In this document: in pieces, positions 22,826-34,504 of the stretch
Numbering within the stretch: position 1 is the first letter of the stretch
How the letters are laid out: every line of letters starts with the position of its first letter
Assembly (NCBI GenBank): GCA_033002965.1
Contig: JAURVB010013169.1
Location: 1 to 64,000, forward strand
DNA: 64,000 nucleotides
Origin: Piper betle
Lineage: Eukaryota > Streptophyta > Magnoliopsida > Piperales > Piperaceae
Direction of reading: 5' to 3'
Notes under the pieces: model-generated
Databases searched by the model: none
The model's input: the letters and a program-made list of their open reading frames with translations, nothing else
What the model was told of the DNA's origin: nothing
Translations under genes and position numbers: made by a program

Positions 22826-23654
22826 TGGTAATATTCTTAGTTGTGTGATTTTGCAATTTCATATCTACAAAATTCTTTGTTAATTAGTTTGTGAAAGTCA
22901 ATATAATAGTAGACATGCTTAACTGCATTACAAATTTGGGCTTTGTGCCAGATTTTATCAATTTGCTACTTTTTCTATTGATTTTTAACTCTGCATGAAC
23001 TTTATATTACTGATTAAAAGGACTTTTGAAGGTACAAATTGTTGGAGGGCTGAGTGTTTGGTGAAGGTTCATAGGTGGCGGTCATGTTATGAATTGGTGG
23101 AGGTGATGTTATGTATTTCATAGTTTAGGAATTTTAGTTAACTATTGTAAGATTTTTTTTCAGCTTTCGTTGTGGAGGGCAACATATAAAAAGCGCTAAT
23201 CCTGATGTACAGCAAAAATAGACGTGGAAGACCTAATAGCCAAAGAGTACCATATAACAAAGGTCAGCGGCCAAAGAGTACCTTATAGCAAAGGTCAGAG
23301 TCTGTTTCAAGATCCAAATCAGAAAAAGACAATGGTATGAACCAAAATCAGGAAGAGATCAAAAAGACATACCTGTTACTAGATCCAAAACTTTTTTTCT
23401 TTTGATAGAGGGACGGTCTAAATTCTCTTAGAGGCCAAAACTGGTTTTAAACAGCTGAGCTTGATGGATATATCTTCATGCAATATGATATTATTTGTAA
23501 TATGTATGCTTGTAGTTTTTAAATTTTAAAACATTATTACAGCTCGGTTTTTGTGTTTAAAGCTGTTAATATGTACATTGGGAATGATTTGAGGCAAGGC
23601 AATTAAATTATTTTGGTTGAACTTTAAAGAGAGGATATGAAGCGTCATAGGAAG
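22826..23654. other. Interior of the hAT element between captured exons and right end
   Basis: Mostly AT-rich. At about 23162-23340 an acceptor-like TTTTTTTTCAG precedes a stretch that reads NRRGRPNSQRVPYNKGQRPK, and CCAAAGAGTACC recurs about 31 bp apart as a short tandem duplication. This could be a fourth captured fragment, but I do not recognise the protein. Confidence 0.35.
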
Positions 23655-23881
23655 GAGATCAATTACCGAGTCGAGTCGAGTCAATTCGAGTCACGAGCCG
23701 AGTTTGAATCGAGTCAATTCGATCCGAGTTTAACAAAACTCGGGATCGATTTATTTATTACCGAGTCGAGTCGAGTTGTAATTATCGAGTTATCGAGTCG
23801 AGTTATAAAAATAACGAGTTTGGGCTGAGTTGAGTCGACTCGTTAAAACTCGCGAGTCAACTCGGCCCGTGCCCAACCCTA
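23655..23881. repeat. Right terminal and subterminal region of the hAT element
   Basis: Dense GAGTCGAGTCGAGT-type repeats end in GCCCGTGCCCAACCCTA, the inverted partner of the left end. Confidence 0.87.
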
Positions 23882-23901
23882 GTTGCAGGGAGAGAAGAAG
23901 A

Positions 23902-24394
23902 GTTTACATGACGTTGGACATAACATGCACATAAATTATGAATTGCAAAATATGTTATTATATAAAATTAATATAATTAAAAATTAATCTATTAAAATTA
24001 AAAATTTATTGGTCATAATAAAGTGTAAAATTTAATGTGAATACAATAATTAAAAAATGTAAAATTCAATGTGTAGTATTATTTTCGTAATTTTTCTTTT
24101 GTGATAGGTTGAATTGAAATTATGAAACTCAAGCTATAAATAAGGAGGTTATAGTCCTTCAATTCATATTTAGTTTTCATTCTGGTATCTTGTTGTCCAG
24201 TAACTTTATTTTTAAACACTAGTGTTGAGTTTAGAAGATCAAAACTTAAGGTACTAAAGTATTTATTTATTTATGAGTTCAGGTATGTTTCCGCTATCTA
24301 GTTTTATTTACTTGATGATTTGAAATAAAGACGGTTAACGATCTTGCTTAAGTTATCAAGTTTTGTTTAAGTTTAAGTTATCAAATTTCTAACA
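23902..24394 (+). repeat. Copia 5' LTR
   Basis: Aligns with 38358-38854 from GTTGGACATAA near its start to TTAAGTTATCAAAT-TCTAACA at its end. It contains GCTATAAATAAGGAGG near 24134, a TATA-like promoter. The exact first base is uncertain by a few bases. Confidence 0.85.
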
Positions 24395-24395
24395 A

Positions 24396-24411
24396 GTAGC
24401 ATCAGAGCCAA
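24396..24411 (+). other. Copia primer binding site
   Basis: GTAGCATCAGAGCCA directly follows the 5' LTR. It is one or two substitutions from the usual tRNA-iMet complement TGGTATCAGAGCCA. Confidence 0.75.
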
Positions 24412-24839
24412 TATCATTTCAGACAATTGAGAATTAGTTTTATTTATAGATTGGCACTATCCACTATCGTATCACATTTAGATTTAAGGGTTCAAATTTA
24501 GAAAAGATAAATCTTCAATTCATTAGAAGTTTCCCAAAATTCAGTTCTAGTTATTGTCTTTGGGATATTTATTTCAAAATTAAGGTATCTTTTAGTAAAA
24601 TATCAAATAAGGAAAATAAAGTTACAAAAGGTTATAATTTCAAAATTTTCCAAATAAAAATACTTTTATGATCTTTTCAATTTTAGAATTATGGTTCAGT
24701 TATGATTAATATTTTAAAATTTATTAAAGCCTGCAATGTACCGTCAAAGTAGCCTCTTTAGTGGAAATTAATTTATTTTTAATATTAAGACTGTTGTGGG
24801 TATTTAATTCATGTGAATATTAATCGGTGTAAAGGAGAA

Positions 24840-25300
24840 GGTTATTATTTGACAGAATTATATATTCATTTGTGGTAATAGATATGGGACAATTCTTAAG
24901 GTTTTATGATGATAATAAATCGGCCGAAAAGAAAGTTTATTATTTCATAGGATTTATTGTCCATAGTTAATTACTGCGTTAAAATTTATTTGTGATAATA
25001 AATATGAGATAATTATCAAGCTTCCATGTAAATAACCATATTTGATTACTGTGTTAAGATTTATTTGTGATAATAAATATGGGATAATTATCAGGCTTTC
25101 ATGTAAATAATAAATCGGCCCAAATGAAGGTTTATTATTTGACAGGATTTATTATCCATATTTGATTACTGTATTAAAATTATTTTGTGTTAACAAATAT
25201 GAAATAATTATCAAATTTCTATGTGGATAATAAATTGGCCCAAAGGAAGGTTTACTATTTGATAGGATTTATTATCCATATTTGATTATTGTACTGATAG
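24840..25300 (+). repeat. Tandem repeats in the copia 5' leader, about 120-bp unit
   Basis: Variants of TTTATTTGTGATAATAAATATG recur at about 24985, 25060 and 25178 (with a weaker one at 24860). They alternate with AATAAATCGGCCCAAA-GAAGG and GGATTTATTATCCATATTTG. One unit is internally shortened. Confidence 0.8.
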
Positions 25301-25489
25301 TACCACTTACAAATTAATATTTCTGTCCAAAGACTAAATATTAATATCGTGCTAGGTATTTATGGGCATGTTGTTTTGTTTTATGGATTCAGTGAATCAA
25401 TCTACTTGTATAATTTCTGCCAACATGAATTTAGTTTTTATGCTTAAAAGATAATTTTAAGGATTGGAAAAATAATGTGATAATCGTTC

Positions 25490-28362
25490 TCGACTGCATG
25501 AATCTTGACATTGCTTTAAGGGCCGAACAACCTTCTTCTCTTACGGATAAAAGTTTCACTTAAGGAAAAACGGAACATTGAGAAATAAGAATGTTCAAAT
25601 TTATGAGTCTTATGATTATGAAACGTGAGGCTATAGAGACGTTTAGGGGTGATGTGTCTAAGAAGGTTACTACAGCCATTAACTTTTTATAAAAATTGTA
25701 AAGCATTTTATAAAAAACGATAAGGCTGAAATAAGTACACTTTTGTCGAACTTGATTTCAATAAAGTTTAAAGGTAAAGTAAACATTAGAGAGTACATCT
25801 TAGAAATGTCTAATATTGCTTCAAAAAACTAAAAGCACTAAGGTTAGAGCTATCTGAGGATATGTTTATGCATTTAGTTTTAACTTTTCTTCCAGCACAA
25901 TTTATTCAATTCAAGGTCAGTTATAACTACCAAAGGGACAAATGAACTCTTAATGAGCTCATTTCTTATGGTGTGCAAGAAGAAGAAAGTTTGAAGCAAA
26001 AATAGGCCGAAAGTACTCACTTGGCTAGTACCTACAAGGACAAAAATAAGAAGAAAATTAGGCTTCTTGTTGTTTCTCTTGTGGTAAACCTAGACAAATG
26101 AAGAAGGAATACACTAAGTATCACACTTAGCGTGTAAATAATAGTCCATTTCATAATTTTTGTTATGAGGTTAATTTAGTTTTAGTACCAATACACACTT
26201 GATGGCTAGATTCGGGTACTACTACTCACCTAAGTGTGTCAATGCAGAGTTGTCTGAATTGTCGAAAGCCAAATGATGCTGAAAGATTTATCTATGTTGA
26301 TGATGGCAAATCAGTTATAGTTGAAGCAATAGGGATGTTGAGATTATTATTAAAGATAAGATATTATTTGGATTTGAAAGAAACATGAAGTGCCATCTTT
26401 TAGAAGGAATGTGGTTTCTATTTCTATTGGACAAATCTGGTTACTCTTGTTCATTTAAAAATAATAAGTTTAGTCTTTTTCTAAATTTAAATATTGTGGG
26501 TATAGGTTCATTCTCTTTTTATAATAATCTATATTTACTTGATACAATTGCATCTTTTAAGGAAACTTTGCATGTAGGTTTAAGTGGTACGAAAAGAAAA
26601 TTAACAAATTAGAATTCTACTTTACTTTGGCATAAGTGTTTAGGACACATTTCTAAATAAAGAATTGAATGACTTATGTGAGATGAAATTATTGATTCTC
26701 TTAATTTATCAGATCTTCAAGTCTTGTTGAGTGCATTAAAGGAAAACAAACAAATATAAGGAGACTAGGCGCCAATAAATCTTTAAGCATCTTAGAACTA
26801 ATACATACGGGCATTTGTGGGCCATTTTCTACGGCTTCTTCGAATGGTCAATAATATTTTATTACATTAATAAATGATTATTCACGCTATGGTTACCTGT
26901 ATTTTATTCATGAGAAGTCTCAAGTATTGGACATGTTTAAGGCATATAAGGCTAAAGTTGAGAACCAACTTGACAAAACCATTAAGGCTATTAGATATGA
27001 TCGTGGTGGTAAATACTATAGTAGATATAATAGATTAGGTATACAATGTCCAGGACCATTTGCAAAATTCTTAGAATAGTGTGGAATTGATGCCACAATA
27101 CACAATGCCAGGTACTCCTAGCATGAATGGTGTTGCTGAGAGGCAAAACCAAATATTAAAAGACATGGTAAGAAGTATGATTGCTCATACTACTTCACAC
27201 CGATTCAATCTTTGAGGAGGCGCTTGAAGATCTACAACACATCTTCCTAATCAGCACTAACAGAGCAACAAGTTAGGACCCCTTATGAATTATGGACTGG
27301 AAAACAACCCAAAGATTAACATCACATACCTAATATCTAGCTGAGGCAAGGGCTTATAGCCAAATGAAAAGAAACCAAACTCAAGAACACACAATCCGCT
27401 ATTTTGTTGGATACTCTAAATAGTACTAAAGGGTATAAGTTTTATGATCCTCACAATAAAGTCATTATTTAAGACAGAAAATGCCCAGTTCTTTAAGGAT
27501 GTTGACGTTTGGATGGGGAATTAAAGTGGAGAAATTGTGTCTTTGAAGAAATAACCGCTTTCCTTCCCATGATTATTTGTAATGATATTCAAGAAATAAT
27601 ACCAGAATTACAAGACAATATCAGATTCTCCCTAATCACAACAATTAAGTTATAACCTCAAGAGCAAATGCCATTTATGAGATCCATAAGAAAAATGAGA
27701 AATGCAATTTCAGATGATTATCATTCTCCAAGAATATAAGGATAACATTGGAATTATCAAAGATGATCTAATCAACTTTCATTAAGCCATATGGAGTTTT
27801 GATTGTCAAAAGTGGATTGATGTCATGAATTAGGAGATGAAGTCCATGAAAGATAATAACGTTTGGGATCTTGTTCCATTGCTCCGAAGGTGCTGAAACC
27901 TAATGGTTATAAATGACCATTTAAAACTAAAAGATTCGAAAGGTAATATAAAGAGATATAAGGTTTGTCTTGTTGCAATGGGCTTTACTAAAAGGAAGGC
28001 ATCGATTATAACGAGTCTTTCTCCCCAATTTCATCGAAAGACTCATTTAGAATAATTATGGCATTAGTGGCACATTTTGATCTTGAGTGACATTCAGATG
28101 GATACAAAATTGGACGTTTAAAATAGTGACATTGATGAAACAAGTTATATGGTGCAACCCAAAAACTATGTATCGGAAGATTCAAAGAATATGGTTCACA
28201 AATTAAAGAAATTCATCTATTGACTTAAGCAACCTCGTCAATAGTATCACAATTTTCATCAAGTTATTCTCTAGTTTGGTGTTGAGATAAATATTATTGA
28301 TGATTGTATATGCCATAAGTTTAGTGGAGAGTAAGTATATTTTTCTGGTTTTATATGTTAAT
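25490..28362 (+). pseudogene. Copia gag-pol remnant, left part (gag, protease, integrase, start of RT)
   Basis: The gag region starts near MNLDIALRAEQPSSLTD (25498). Its zinc knuckle CCFSCGKPRQMKKEYTKYH (26062-26121) has lost the usual His. The protease WLDSGTTTH is at 26203-26229. Integrase spans about 26790-27180 with FITLINDYSRYGYLYFIHEK and IRYDRGGKY. The reverse transcriptase begins near 27890 and reaches FLVLYVN at 28341-28361, where the gypsy element is inserted. Frameshifts and stops are dense throughout, and the short open frame at 26385-26612 is one intact island. All replication functions are lost. Confidence 0.88.
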
Positions 28363-31197
28363 TGTAAAACCCACGATTCGAGTCAGGGTTTTATATTCAG
28401 AACCGGTCGGTTCGACCATTATTTTCGAGTCGAGTCAGTTTCAGAACACGTGTACTGAGCCGACGCCGGTCTCGTGTATGAGCCATGAGGGTCATGTGTA
28501 CCCAAGTATATGATGATAACGTCATGAACACAGCAGAAAAGAATGAGTTATCAGAATATATGAGAGTATGCAGTTTATTTTTTTATTATGATATATAATG
28601 GATCGTAGAATTAGTTTTAGGCCGTTTACCGCGTTAGGACGCGTTACGGGCATTTTGGGTGGGTTGATAGTTCTAGAGCATATCATTATGATTTTTTGGT
28701 GTTGTTTGATTTTATGGGATTTTTCCCAAATTTTTTGGAATTTTTTTACGACTTAAATATTATTTTTGACTCGAGTCGGAGACGAGTCAAGTAATATTTA
28801 CGACTTTGCCACCACACACCCTTGCGCCCTTCTTTTCTTCCCCAAACCCTTGCCCGACGCAGCCCTTGTACGCGTCGCCACCGCCGCTGCCGGCGCCGCC
28901 CGGCTGCCGATCGTCACCGCCTAGCCCCGCGTTGACGTCGCCATGCTGCCCCGACCAAGCTCCGACCCCCATCGGGCCGCCGCGACGCGAGGAAGCCACG
29001 CCACAACGCCGCGCCTGTGTTGCGCTTCCGTCGCCGATTCTGCCGCCGGAGACCAGCACCGCCACGATCGGTCGGTCGCCTCAGCACCCTCAGCCCTCCA
29101 GCGACCTTCCTCGACCGGAACGGAGGCCATCGCAGCCGTGGCCGGCCGGATCTAGCCACCATCACTGCCGGCTCGGTTTTATGCATTTTCCGGAGAGCCG
29201 CCACCTCCGTTGGCCACGTCGACCTCGTAGATGAGTCGGGCTCACCGAGCCGGTTCCAAGGGTACCCAACACGACCACTTTCCGGCTAGTAGACGCCGCT
29301 GGCGACTGTCGCCGGAAAACCGCCGGAAGCTACCGGAAAACTACCGAAAACCATCGGAAAACCGAAATTTCTGGAATTTGTCGGAATTCACCGGATCTTT
29401 CGCAGGGCTCACCCAGTCGAGCCCGATCGAACTTTGGACGCCGAGGAGTGCCAAATTTGAGCTCCGAGACACGCGACGGAACACTAGCCGTTGCCAATTG
29501 CCGACTACGTGAGGTATAATTACCTCCGATTGAGTTATTTAAATTGATGATGATTGTTAGCATAGCATGTAACTTAGTTTCATGATGAAGCAGACTATGA
29601 ATGAAGTAATGGTGATGTATGCATGAGGATAAGTAACTATTAAGTGAGCATGTTGAGTATATTTGACAGTTATGGTATGATTACTTGACTGATTGATGGA
29701 TGTTATTCGTATTGTGTGATGTTTATTGAGTTTGATGCATCATGTAGTTAGTGGGCGTTAGTATTTAGTTTTGATGTGTAGGTACGGAGTAGGAGCTCGC
29801 CGCCTAGGCGCGATGACACGCTTGGAGCTTCTACCAGGTCCGTTTAGGACTCAACTCTGTTTTACGTCTTTTTATTGTATGTTTATCTTATCATTTGCAG
29901 GACGGGTTAAGTGGCGTTTTATTGGATCCCACTTAACTCGGGCCATCTAGCCGAACAGATTTCTGGATTAATAACCCCTCGAGGATGAGATCCCTCGAGG
30001 ATGATTTCGAAAACAAGATCCACCACAAGTTGCCTTCGGGCCTATTATATAAATCCCTACCCAGCCCATATATATATGTAGTTTTCACATTTTCAGTGAG
30101 ACAAGAGATGGAGAAACCCGACTGCATGTACCATGAGCGGATGTCGTGATAGTCAAAGCGGGCTTTGGATTAGTGCCAGCGGACTGTTCCATTCCCGAGG
30201 GATCCTGACAACTCCGCATTTGAGTTCCTCACACCCGGAGAACGTGGAGGTTTACGGGTACTGTTTAGTACAGTGCATGTCCGGACTTGTGGTTCAAAGG
30301 GTATTAAAGGCGACTGCCTGAGAGTACTCGGCCTTCGTGCTCAAGGCCAGGAGAAATATGGAGGTAAGGAGAGGGCTTAGGATAAAGTTTTACGTGAAGT
30401 ACTGAAAAAGTAGTGCCGAGAGTGGCACAGTACCAGCAGCAGATCAGTAAGTTTGGGATGGTACCGGGTCTGCAGCCCAGTGGCTCCTCACTAGTGCCCT
30501 TCAGATTGTTCACGTGGAGTATATGATATTTTCTGTCATATGAGAGTTTGCTCTCATAGCCAGCTTGTTATAGTTATTTTATTTTCTCGGACCAGTAACA
30601 CTTGTCACTGATGTGTCTTTATACTATATGTAGGTAATAATCAGAGATGGAGGAGCCAGCTTGGACAGAGGAGCATTATTGTCACTTGCACACATGTCAG
30701 TCGATTGAGTGGTTATGTTTTGTTTATGATACTATTATTTGCGGATGTTGTGAAATGCTAAGACATGATATGATAAGATTGAATCTCATGAGATGATGAT
30801 AAGATATGATGATGTGACATGATTGAATGCTAAGACACGATGATAGATTGTGTGAATGAAGTTGCGTGATGTATAGATACATGTTTACATATATGTTTAT
30901 ATATAGTATTTTGATAGGGTGACCCTAATTGCACTTTTAGGGGAAATTCTGTCCGTTTTGTTTTAGAATTTTCACCGATTTTGATTGTAATTGTGATGGT
31001 GTGTAATTTAGTTTGCATGTCATCCATGTAGTATCATGTTAGGATTTTGTGCATTCATCCATGCATAATGAGTAATATCTTCATCTTAAGATGCCGAGAT
31101 TAGATCTGCGCGAGTTGGGTTCAGGTTAGCCGACCTAACCGGGGCCTGTAACATGCCGGTTCGGTTCACGAGCATGGACCAGATTTGGGGTGTTACA
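28363..31197 (+). repeat. 5' LTR of the nested gypsy element (2,835 bp)
   Basis: It contains GAGTCGAGTC motifs near its start, a very GC-rich block at about 28810-29510, a TATA-like ATATATATATG near 30070, and GGGTGTTACA at its end. It keeps a roughly 365-bp block (about 30120-30487) that the 3' LTR lacks. The GC-rich block is open on both strands (Pro/Arg-rich frames) but has no recognised domain. Confidence 0.92.
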
Positions 31198-34100
31198 GAA
31201 TTGGTATCAGAGCCACTCTCGACCAATTAAGATGAAAGATAAATTTATCGGTGATGTGTGTGCAAAGACTACTCCGAGTCCAACTGGCAGGTATGTTTTC
31301 TGTCTATTTTCTTTATATGTTTTTTTCATAAGTTGTCTGGGTAACAGTGTATTTAGGACTGGATCAGAATTATGTGGAACTGACCTTAGTTGAGTTGACA
31401 GGTCATTTCTATGGGATGATACCAGACTATTGGTAAGTTAGATGTGAGTAGGGCATGTTGTAATGCTGGTAGATGTAGAAAGGGTATAAGGTTCTCATCT
31501 TATACCAGATTCGGATGTCAGTAGATGTCAGCAGGAATTTGACAGGCTTGTCATGATGGGCTTAGAGACCCACTAATTTTGTCCATCGCATAAGAGATTT
31601 GGATGAATTGGATGTTAACTAGGTGTCCATCCTTTGTATGTCACCACATTAGTCCTACTTCCAGGGAACGTGGTGTGCATAATGGGAAGGAGCTTGAAGT
31701 GGGTAGATAACTTGAGAGGGACCACTTCTAGAAAATAGTAGTGAATGAGGATGAGTAGTGAGACATAGGATTGGACATAACAAGGAAAAGATCAGGACCA
31801 CCAGTGCCTACGAGATCAGACATTTGATGAGATTCTACCAAAGATAAGGCACTAGATCAGTGATTGCCATTTGAGGGCTAGTCAGCACTGATAGAAGCAG
31901 CCACTCTAAATTTCAGGAGATCAGAGTGGGGTTTAGCATAGGTTGACCATCATATGTGTCAGCATCATGATCCAAACCCTTCTGGATCAGACACGCATGA
32001 TTGGACAACCTGAACCGAGTTAATAGCAGCCAAGATATGGCAGAGATAGTAGTTGATTTACGATGCATATGAGTAGGATTAGATATTTCTGCATCTAGGT
32101 AGTGCACAACTGCCGACCGAGTGCACAACCACTGACCGAATGCACAACCACCGACCGAGGTGCACAACCGCCGACCGAGTTGCACAACCGCCGACCGAGT
32201 TGCACAACCACCGCCCGAGGCACACAACCGCCGTCCGAGATTCACTACCACTGACCGAAGACGCACTACTACCGTCTGTGTATTGCTCATCCACCGACCG
32301 AGTAGATTAGTTAAGGTTTAATAGGACTAGAGTTTGAGGAACAAGGAATAGTTACAGTGAAGTTAGCAGAATAGAAAAGAGTTAAGGAAAACGGAGCTTA
32401 TTCCGATAAGATGGCATAGGATCCGACTTCACAGCTCTCTTGCAATCATTGTCTGGACCTAACACCCTTAGGTCAGATGAATATTGCAAGATGTCCCCAT
32501 CAGACATTGTTAGTTACAGTCTCATAGAGATGCGTATGGACAGATTCATGGAACATGATAGTATGACCTCCAGATGGGCGGTCACAATGGTTAAATTGTA
32601 CAGACTGTATGATGTGGCATCCATGGGCCACAATTGGCATACACAACCAAGATGGTTAGTAGATGATCACATGCGTAGTTTAACCCATTTAGCGAGTGGC
32701 CAGCCAGCGATATGAGGTTGACTTTGTATGGGGCATAGATAGAGGGGTCAGCGAGAGTGTTTTCCAGAGAGATAGCGATTCCCTTGTGTTTTGCCAGCAC
32801 GATTAGGTCCTTACCTTGAGACATAGGGTTGAGCCCTACCCTGAGTATAGAAGCACCTTCATGGTACTGATTATGGTTTACAGTGCAGGTCGGTATGGGC
32901 AGACCGATCTTACAATGACGGACCTCACCCCAGCTTGAGAACAATGTAAATAGGGACTTCAGACAGAACAGACCATGCAGACCAGACGGAGTGATACCAG
33001 TGTATGCTCATCTTGGTTGATAGCCTTGCTTGAGAGTCTACCACAGCGGTAGTAGTCATGTGAGTCAAGATTAGTACTGCAAATCGGTACGGAACGGCAG
33101 GTCACACACCACTGAAGAGCGGACGAGACACGTGACGAACCTCATTATGAGTCCCCGTAGACTTGAGGAGAAACAGTGGTTCTTTGGGTCGTTTGAACCC
33201 CGCCCGTTTAGAAGTGCGTAACTAGTATAGTATCGAGAAACATGTGCCTACTGTTAGCTGATTAAACTAGAGCTACTTAGGAGCCGTTTCTGAGATTTGT
33301 CATTGATTGACTGTTTCACAGCTGATCACCTATGGCATAGTAAATCATGGTGATCTTAGAGACAAGTCCATAGACCTATCGAGATTTTAGCCACCTAGTA
33401 CGCTACATAGGGATTTTATTTCCCCTACCATTTGCATGACACCCTAACCTTACCATAGATCAGAGTGACATACCTATGTAGCAAGTTTTCTTGGCCTAAT
33501 GGATTCCCTATTTACCTTGCATCAGATACCACATGTGAGGATGAGATGTCCCCTATTGAGAGTTCTTGAGCAGTGTGACTAGATTTCTATGAGATTCAGC
33601 CTCCCTTCCTATAACCCAAAGATGACAGACAGCTTTCCACTCACCCCTCTAGATATTTCAGTTCTACTATCAGTTGTCCAGATTATTGAGATGAGTATAC
33701 ATTGACCAGAGTACGTCACAGACCAGATGCGGATTCTCCAGCCCCATGTAGAGTATGTCATCATACTCCTTGAGACACGCTGTGTATGTACAGGTGTTCT
33801 CACCTCCCTTCAGTAGTAGTTAGTGGCTGTGTAGATAGTCACCTGAGCCATAGTATGCAGTAGAGTCATAGCAGCTATCCTTGTTCTCTTATAGAACAGA
33901 GTAAGATATTTGGCTGAGGACCGAGTCAACTAGGACCCAGTGAGCGGTCCAGTTCCTTATACAAGGACACCTGAGAGTTGGATCTAGATTGGCGACAGTG
34001 AGCCGTGCAGCTCATTAGCCTATACACTCGTACCTAACAGGAGACTTATAGCACACCTTAGGATGGTTGTAGGACTTAGGATTGAGTTTCCTGGGAGTAC

Positions 34101-34504
34101 ATGTAGGTGACTTTCCACATAGATGAGGATTAGAGGGACATGGGTAGATGCTAGCAGTAGTCTTACCCTCGCCGTAGTTTTCCCAGACATAGCTCAGATT
34201 AGAGCCTTGCGATACTCTAGTGTATCTGCTTGACCAACCCAATAGGCCCTTAGGGGTGACCTAGGGTTTTTCCGCCGAGTTAGCAGTAGGGATCAGAACA
34301 GGCACAGACAGCTTAGAAACAGAATGTTGATATTGACAGGATCATAAGCAGAACCCATCATAACAGCGCAACTACAGTGAGGATTTACATGACTATCAAA
34401 GAGTAAAGGATACAACTGGTGTGTATCTAGCTTCCAGGTAGTAGTTCAGCAGAACCTCCTTGAGTTAAAATTTCGAGGACGAAATTTTTATAAAGAGGGA
34501 AGAT
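31198..34504 (+). other. Interior of the nested gypsy element, non-coding
   Basis: A primer binding site at the left and a purine tract at the right bound 3.3 kb with only short frames. I searched for the zinc knuckle, D(S/T)G, YVDD/FIDD and integrase motifs and saw none, so this copy is either a LARD or very heavily decayed. It includes the minisatellite at 32093-32305. Confidence 0.7.
32093..32305. repeat. Minisatellite, about 20-bp unit
   Basis: About ten imperfect copies of TTGCACAACCGCCGACCGAG, most regular at 32150-32215 and degenerating to both sides. Confidence 0.9.

Larger units (their letters stand above)
18148..23881 (-). mobile_element. hAT-superfamily transposon carrying host gene fragments (5.7 kb)
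   Basis: The left end TAGGGATGGGCGCGGGC (18148) and the reverse complement of the right end, TAGGGTTGGGCACGGGC (ending 23881), match at 15 of 17 bases. Flanking 8-mers CATGCAGG (18140-18147) and GTTGCAGG (23882-23889) share six bases, an aged 8-bp duplication. Both subterminal regions are rich in GAGTCGA motifs. Inside are a tandem array (18329-18965), a disabled BED/hAT transposase on the minus strand (19775-21785) and, between transposase and right end, + strand exon fragments of an RRM protein, ALDH7B and a mitochondrial phosphate carrier. It can no longer move by itself. Confidence 0.9.

Noticed and set aside
22542..22883. 113-codon open frame across the ALDH7 fragment as a gene of its own
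   Set aside because: Its first part reads through the intron and its last part reads the carrier fragment in a different frame from the coding one. Only the middle matches ALDH7.
28787..29512. Open frames in the GC-rich part of the gypsy LTR (and their copies near 34959-35638)
   Set aside because: They overlap on both strands, lie inside an LTR and differ by frameshifts between the two LTRs, so they are not conserved as protein.
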